Shown: in pieces, positions 20,899-25,325 of the stretch | Position numbering within the stretch: position 1 is the stretch's first letter | How the letters are laid out: each line of letters opens with the position of its first letter | Assembly: GCA_900095095.1 (NCBI GenBank) | Contig: FMBT01000224.1 | Coordinates: forward strand, 1-25,325 | Source of the DNA: Fragilariopsis cylindrus CCMP1102 | Taxonomy: Eukaryota; Bacillariophyta; Bacillariophyceae; Bacillariales; Bacillariaceae | Direction: 5' to 3' | DNA: 25,325 nt | Notes under the pieces: model-generated | Told to the model about the DNA's origin: nothing | What the model saw: only the letters and a program-made list of their open reading frames with translations | Database searches by the model: none | Position numbers and translations under genes: made by a program

Positions 20899-21835
20899 TT
20901 AGTTACTGTGATCTCTCCAGTCGAATTTGGGCTGCAGTCTTTTCGTAACCGGTTGACCGTCAGTTATGATTTCAATCAACTTATTCTTGATCCTTTCTTT
21001 GATGACAGGATCTCTCGTATTTATCCAAAGTTCCAACTTGTAAAGAGGATAATGTCTAGATTTGTCTACGACCCGCGCTCCATTAACGTAACTTAAAAGG
21101 CTACTTCCATCTTCCGCATCATCATCACCAGCTACGTCGTCATCGATCGTCTCTCCGACGCAACTCATTACAAGATTTTGCCAGTACAAATCCAATACCT
21201 CCAATTCGAGGAATTGACGACAGAACCATTCTCCTCCAGTCAGATTTTGAGGATCACCCCATTCAGGTTCAATACCCTTCTTGAATAACGAGTATTCCTC
21301 AATGGTCTTGGCCTCCGGTCCGACCATTTTGCGACAATCTCCATCAAAGAATACCTCTGATGGTTTCGGTACGTGTTGGAAATACCTCCAAAAATCTTCT
21401 ACTGTGCTAGATTCGTATAGCTGCTTCATGTTTTCTTTCCACTTATCAGGGTCTTTCGAACCCTGATTGGCTTTGTGTTCCCACATTACCCATTCTGTAC
21501 AGCAGCAGCACGTATTATCGTAACGTTTTAGTAAGAGAAAGAATGACAAATGATCAAATTTTGGAATCGCGACAGCATTTATACAAGGAGTACGGGGAAA
21601 AAAGCAATAGGAAAAGTATGAGCAAATAGATTTCTTTTGTAGCGCTTTCAATACGACGATTCGATTGATTCGCCATCCACTTTTTATTGCATTTAAAATA
21701 GGCACGAATCATTGCTATTTCGTGCATACCGATTTCGCGTCCGCCGGAACAAATTTTCAGTAAACCTGGTCTAATAAACCAATGTTATACTTTATAAAAC
21801 TTACCATTTTGGAGTGGGTGTGTCTCTTCCACCAT
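20899..21835 (-). CDS. eIF4E: Translation initiation factor eIF4E (cap-binding protein), two exons
   Basis: Proposed exons on the minus strand are 21835-21805 (31 nt) and 21494-20899, with a 310-nt intron bounded by GTAAGT and CAG. The phase-1 junction yields HPLQNEWVMWEHK, matching the human start HPLQNRWALWFFK, which strongly supports this structure. The product is 208 residues. W29 and W89 correspond to the cap-stacking Trp56 and Trp102. The motif TVEDFW (W46) matches Trp73 that binds eIF4G, and LYKLELW matches Trp166. Conserved blocks IEEYSLFKKGIEPEW and LDLYWQNLVMSCVGE are present. Two insertions relative to human eIF4E, about 14 residues between W46 and W89 and about 13 acidic residues after CVGE, resemble the extended loops described in protist eIF4Es. 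The residue after W89 is Gly where human eIF4E has the guanine-contacting Glu103. The 268-residue open frame extending to 21705 is only the second exon read into the intron. Confidence 0.92.
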
Positions 21836-22076
21836 GTTGGAATATAACCTTTTTTCTTAGCTATTCCAACAGCAAGAGGGAGGGTATGAAAAGGAAGGCA
21901 AGACAAGAGACAAGACAGACAAGAGAGATCGCGTTTCTTGCGGCGGCATTCTCATAATTAAAGTTACTGTACTACATCCTTTAATTTTTTTAGTTGGACA
22001 CAACACGCCGAGAAAAGCTCTCGTCCGTGGACGGTGCGTAATTTCTTACTTTGTAGGGCTAGTAAAGAGTGAGGAA

Positions 22077-22094
22077 AACGCGCGAACGCGCGTT
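22077..22094. repeat. CG-rich inverted repeat
   Basis: The arms aacgcgcg and cgcgcgtt flank a 2-bp centre. It lies about 240 bp upstream of the eIF4E start, in otherwise AT-rich DNA. It could be a transcription-factor site, but that is inference. Confidence 0.6.
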
Positions 22095-22590
22095 AATCTT
22101 CCGAAATAAAAAATATAGTCAAAAACAAATAACACAATGAGTGTCTACTCACAATTTGTATTGGAGTTACTAGTATCATTGATTTCCATCATCATAAACA
22201 GCTGGGAGAGGAAGAGATAGGGATCCATCTGGAATAATCCATCTGGACTGATCAAAAATTAGGCCGGACAAACATATTAGAAAGTGTGTTGAAAAAAGTA
22301 CAGGAGGAGGATTATTGCAATTGCTCAATCAACAACAACAATATCTAGCATTTCCTACAAGAAATGCTGAAGCGTGCAGTGTTCTTATTGATTCTGATTT
22401 GCAATATTTGAAGTCAGCATAGCAAAGGTAGTTTAGCTCTATGAAGTGGACTAATTCTCTGGACAATTGTTATACACTACTCACTTCATTGTGCTAATAA
22501 AATCTTTATATGTATTAGCGCTATTCCAGTACTAGTGACTCGACTCATTCCAATGACGTCGTAGACGAACGCGCTTAAGAAAGCGTACTA

Positions 22591-22603
22591 CGGTAAGTTA
22601 CCG
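22591..22603. repeat. Perfect 13-bp palindrome
   Basis: cggtaagttaccg has six-base arms around a single G, with a third cggtaa half-site immediately following (from 22606). It lies about 320 bp upstream of the PDAT start codon. Confidence 0.6.
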
Positions 22604-22922
22604 CACGGTAACTGTATTGGTTGTCAAATTCATGTGATCTTTGAGATTGATTCAGCCAAATCCATTCGCCGTTGGAGAAAAGTTTGACGATAGAAAAGAT
22701 GTCATTGATTATCTAGAATTGTGTCAAATCACAATATACACTGTACCTACCGGTTACGTGCGTTGACAACCAAAATAAGAAACGCAGAGCTGGAATACGA
22801 ATCTACCATAACCTACAACTTTAGAATTTTCATACGGCGTTGTAGCTTGTTTGGTCTAAATTAAAATTAAGATTCATATTATTGAATCTTCTCATTTTCT
22901 TAATTGAATCTTTTTGATCGCC

Positions 22923-25325
22923 ATGATGGGAGAGGAACATCGAGACCAATGTGACGGCAATAATCGGTGTCGCCGCCTCCGATCAATTTCAATGAAAATA
23001 ACACAACGACGTCATCCGTGTCATCCGTTCAAATTTGTAGTCCTCGCTCTACTGGTAGCCCTTCAGTCGTCTTGCTATTACGTAACCGTCCTTCAACGAG
23101 TTGACGCAACCAAGGAAGAAGGAACATCAGAAAACAATGATGAAGAGATGATAAACAAGCTGCGTGAATACCAATACCACCAATCGGATCCCATCGAAGA
23201 CAGTTTATTTGATCCTCTGCAGGATGATCCCTCCTGTAGCCAAACGGAAGCAGACGATTGTCATTCACCTCCCCAATCTACTATCGAAGAAGAAATTGTA
23301 GAAAAGTTCGATCCTACGTGTTTCAAGGGGGCTGGAGACGACGACGAAGAAGAGGAAGATGAAAAGGATGAAAAAAACGTTCTACGAAAGCAACAACAAA
23401 AGCAGCAATGTGCGGCATCCGGTGGTAAAACGACAACGAAACGCGACAAGCATTGGGGGGATGATCCCAAAACATTATCAATGCGTGATCAGTTGCGTGA
23501 ACAATCGAAACATTCTATTACCGATTCACGTCCGCCTATCTTTTTGATGCCGGGTTTAGCCTCGACTCGACTGGTGGCATGGAAATTCAAGAAATGTGTC
23601 GGTGCGCTGTCGTCAGATATTAAGGTACAAGACAATGTTTGGCTCAACATCAACCTTGTGATACGGATGGGAACAACAATTGATATTGATTGCTTGAAAC
23701 AATGCCTCGAACTAGGTTTGAACCAATCCGATACCGATGATTGGGATATAGGTTGTAAGCTCCGTCCTGACGAAGGCCTAGATGCGATTGCGTCCTTAGC
23801 TCCAGGAGGAATCGGATCCGACTTGCTGATCGGTGGCACAAACACAGTGTACTCATGGCTCATCCAATGGTTGGCAGACAATTTGGGGTATGATGTAACA
23901 AACATTATTGGATTGCCGTACGATTGGAGACTTTCGCCATCAGTTATGGAAACGCGGGATGGATTTCTTACTTTGACGAGAAAAAAGATCGAAGCAGCCG
24001 TGGCCTCTAACAAACACCCAGGAATAATGGTAGCGCATTCAATGGGCAATTTGATTTTTCGATACTTCATTGAATGGCTGAGAGTCGAAATGAGAGAGGA
24101 AGCATTTCAAGGCTACATCAAACGAGCCAAACGAAAAAAACAGAGTTTGAAAAAGCAACAACAACAGCATAAGCAAAAACAGCAGAATCAACAGCAACAG
24201 CAACAGAAACAACAAAACAAACAACACTCGTCATCGTCGCCACAGAAGAATGATGCAGAAGATGCTTCTAGTTGGACGTCATCATATATGCCAGGGTGGA
24301 TGACAGGAATCGCGGCAGATGTTAGTGCTGAGGTTGATGGGTGGTACGATTGGCTCACCGATGAAGATGGTCACCCGACGAAGAAAGGGAGACCAGACAA
24401 AAATGCGCCCAGCGGAACTACAGCAAGCAATGGCAACGATAACGATGATGACGACGACGATGATAATATGGAATATCGACGAAAACAATTCTGGGAGCTC
24501 GCTAAACTCGAGGGTGACGAAAAATGGATCGAATGGCTAGAGACACATATCTGGACATATGTAGGACTGAGTGCACCTATGCTGGGTGCATTGAATCCAC
24601 TTCGAGCTGTCATCAGTGGGGAAAACATGGGATTGCCAATAAATGATGATATTGCTCGAGAAATGGAACTTACCTTTGGGTCGACTCATACGCTGAATCC
24701 CGTGTCCACTGACGCTGGTTTTTGTGACCAACGAGAGGGAGGAGAGTGGGGCGATGAGCCTAAAAGTAATTCAGATTCCGATGATAATGGATCAACCTTG
24801 GCTTGCCTGGACGACATTATGAATGACATTGAGCATAGTTCAGTCAATCGTGATCCTTGGAAAGATTTTCCAGCTTTGAAAGCTTTAATACGGGATCGCA
24901 TCGATTGGAATACAGGTAAGCCCTTGATTGATATAGATATTGTTCACTGTAACAGTACGAACAAAAATTCCTGTGAGACTACCGACCGTGTTGGAATTGG
25001 CGCAAAGGATGTGCAAGATGCGAGCATTTTTCAGATCTTTAATGATCTTTGGAAAGAAGAGGGATCACCTCTCATTATCAAGAAAGAGCAGTTAGAAGAT
25101 TCCTATGTTAATTCAAAAGTTGTGAATATTTTGGATCATCCCTGGGATCGACCTCTTATTAAGCATGTCGTCATGGCGTATGGTTTGGATATCCCAACGG
25201 AAGTAGGATATTACTACTCGAAAAAGTATAACGTTGAGCACTCGAAAGATGACGAACCAAAAATTATAGATCGAAATGAAACAGAGATCCCCCAATTGAA
25301 AGCCGTTGTGTGGGAAAACCCTCGT
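22923..25325 (+). CDS. PDAT: PDAT/LCAT-family acyltransferase (phospholipid:diacylglycerol acyltransferase-like), truncated by window end
   Basis: The frame is open for 801 codons from the ATG at 22923 and runs off the window. PDATs move a fatty acyl chain from a phospholipid to diacylglycerol, making triacylglycerol in the endoplasmic reticulum. A hydrophobic segment at about residues 37-57 (FKFVVLALLVALQSS..) is a likely signal anchor. The family landmarks follow in order: PPIFLMPGLASTRLVAWKFK at about 203-222, CKLRPDEGLDAIASLAPGG, NIIGLPYDWRLSP, then the lipase elbow VAHSMGN with the nucleophile Ser373. YVGLSAPMLGALNPLRAVIS and MGLPINDD come after. The catalytic Asp and His should lie beyond the window. 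Between the elbow helix (FRYFIEWLR) and WIEWLETHIW there is an insert of roughly 140 residues, rich in Gln, Lys and Asp and in frame throughout. The acidic N-terminal region also has low-complexity runs. Acyl donor specificity cannot be read from sequence. Confidence 0.88.
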   Translation, partial: MMGEEHRDQCDGNNRCRRLRSISMKITQRRHPCHPFKFVVLALLVALQSSCYYVTVLQRVDATKEEGTSENNDEEMINKLREYQYHQSDPIEDSLFDPLQDDPSCSQTEADDCHSPPQSTIEEEIVEKFDPTCFKGAGDDDEEEEDEKDEKNVLRKQQQKQQCAASGGKTTTKRDKHWGDDPKTLSMRDQLREQSKHSITDSRPPIFLMPGLASTRLVAWKFKKCVGALSSDIKVQDNVWLNINLVIRMGTTIDIDCLKQCLELGLNQSDTDDWDIGCKLRPDEGLDAIASLAPGGIGSDLLIGGTNTVYSWLIQWLADNLGYDVTNIIGLPYDWRLSPSVMETRDGFLTLTRKKIEAAVASNKHPGIMVAHSMGNLIFRYFIEWLRVEMREEAFQGYIKRAKRKKQSLKKQQQQHKQKQQNQQQQQQKQQNKQHSSSSPQKNDAEDASSWTSSYMPGWMTGIAADVSAEVDGWYDWLTDEDGHPTKKGRPDKNAPSGTTASNGNDNDDDDDDDNMEYRRKQFWELAKLEGDEKWIEWLETHIWTYVGLSAPMLGALNPLRAVISGENMGLPINDDIAREMELTFGSTHTLNPVSTDAGFCDQREGGEWGDEPKSNSDSDDNGSTLACLDDIMNDIEHSSVNRDPWKDFPALKALIRDRIDWNTGKPLIDIDIVHCNSTNKNSCETTDRVGIGAKDVQDASIFQIFNDLWKEEGSPLIIKKEQLEDSYVNSKVVNILDHPWDRPLIKHVVMAYGLDIPTEVGYYYSKKYNVEHSKDDEPKIIDRNETEIPQLKAVVWENPR

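Larger units (their letters stand above)
21836..22922. other. Divergent intergenic region with palindromes
   Basis: About 1.1 kb between the divergent eIF4E and PDAT starts. It holds a CG-rich inverted repeat (22077-22094) and a perfect 13-bp palindrome (22591-22603). No gene was recognised. Confidence 0.5.

Noticed and set aside
20899..21705. 268-residue uninterrupted eIF4E frame
   Set aside because: The N-terminal ~60 residues have no eIF4E similarity, whereas splicing to 21805-21835 restores the conserved HPLQN..W start.

Overview
The window looks like nuclear DNA of a stramenopile alga, most likely a diatom. The reasons are introns of about 80-310 nt with GT..AG borders, eukaryote-only genes (RRP1, eIF4E, GT31, PDAT), very heavy Asn/Asp/Ser/Gln low-complexity runs inside otherwise conserved proteins, and a secreted beta-propeller-like receptor with a cytoplasmic tail of a kind I associate with diatoms. 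Nothing here suggests a prokaryote, organelle or virus. I saw no rRNA, tRNA or CRISPR array and no intact transposon.

Layout, left to right. 1-738: no gene seen. 739-1459 (-): a broken two-membrane-helix gene resembling SLATT-type 2TM proteins. 1901-2178: a 19-bp tandem repeat and a roughly 109-bp direct repeat carrying TGACGC palindromes. 2640-5924 (+): a five-exon gene with a C-terminal cytidine-deaminase-like zinc site. 6031-8871 (-): a large single-pass receptor-like protein. 9762-11440 (+): a type II GT31 glycosyltransferase with one frame break. 11627-13810 (-): the ribosome-biogenesis factor RRP1/Nop52 with two frame breaks. 13850-16220: a gene-poor stretch. 16221-18421 (-): a Pro/Ser/Lys-rich protein with an internal duplication and several frame breaks. 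18995-20164 (+): a nucleolar-looking zinc-knuckle plus RRM protein. 20899-21835 (-): an eIF4E gene whose first exon is only 31 coding nt. 22923-window end (+): a PDAT/LCAT-family acyltransferase, cut by the window edge.

The genes do not form an evident pathway. Three of them (RRP1, the zinc-knuckle/RRM protein, eIF4E) belong to ribosome production, RNA binding and translation. Two (GT31, PDAT) are endomembrane enzymes.

The most interesting items are the deaminase-like protein with its widely split zinc site and conserved upstream domain, the SLATT-like gene, the TGACGC palindromic repeats, and a set of frame breaks. Most of those breaks act as if one base were missing. They point either to residual consensus errors or to decaying alleles. 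All function calls come from reading motifs by eye; no database search was run.
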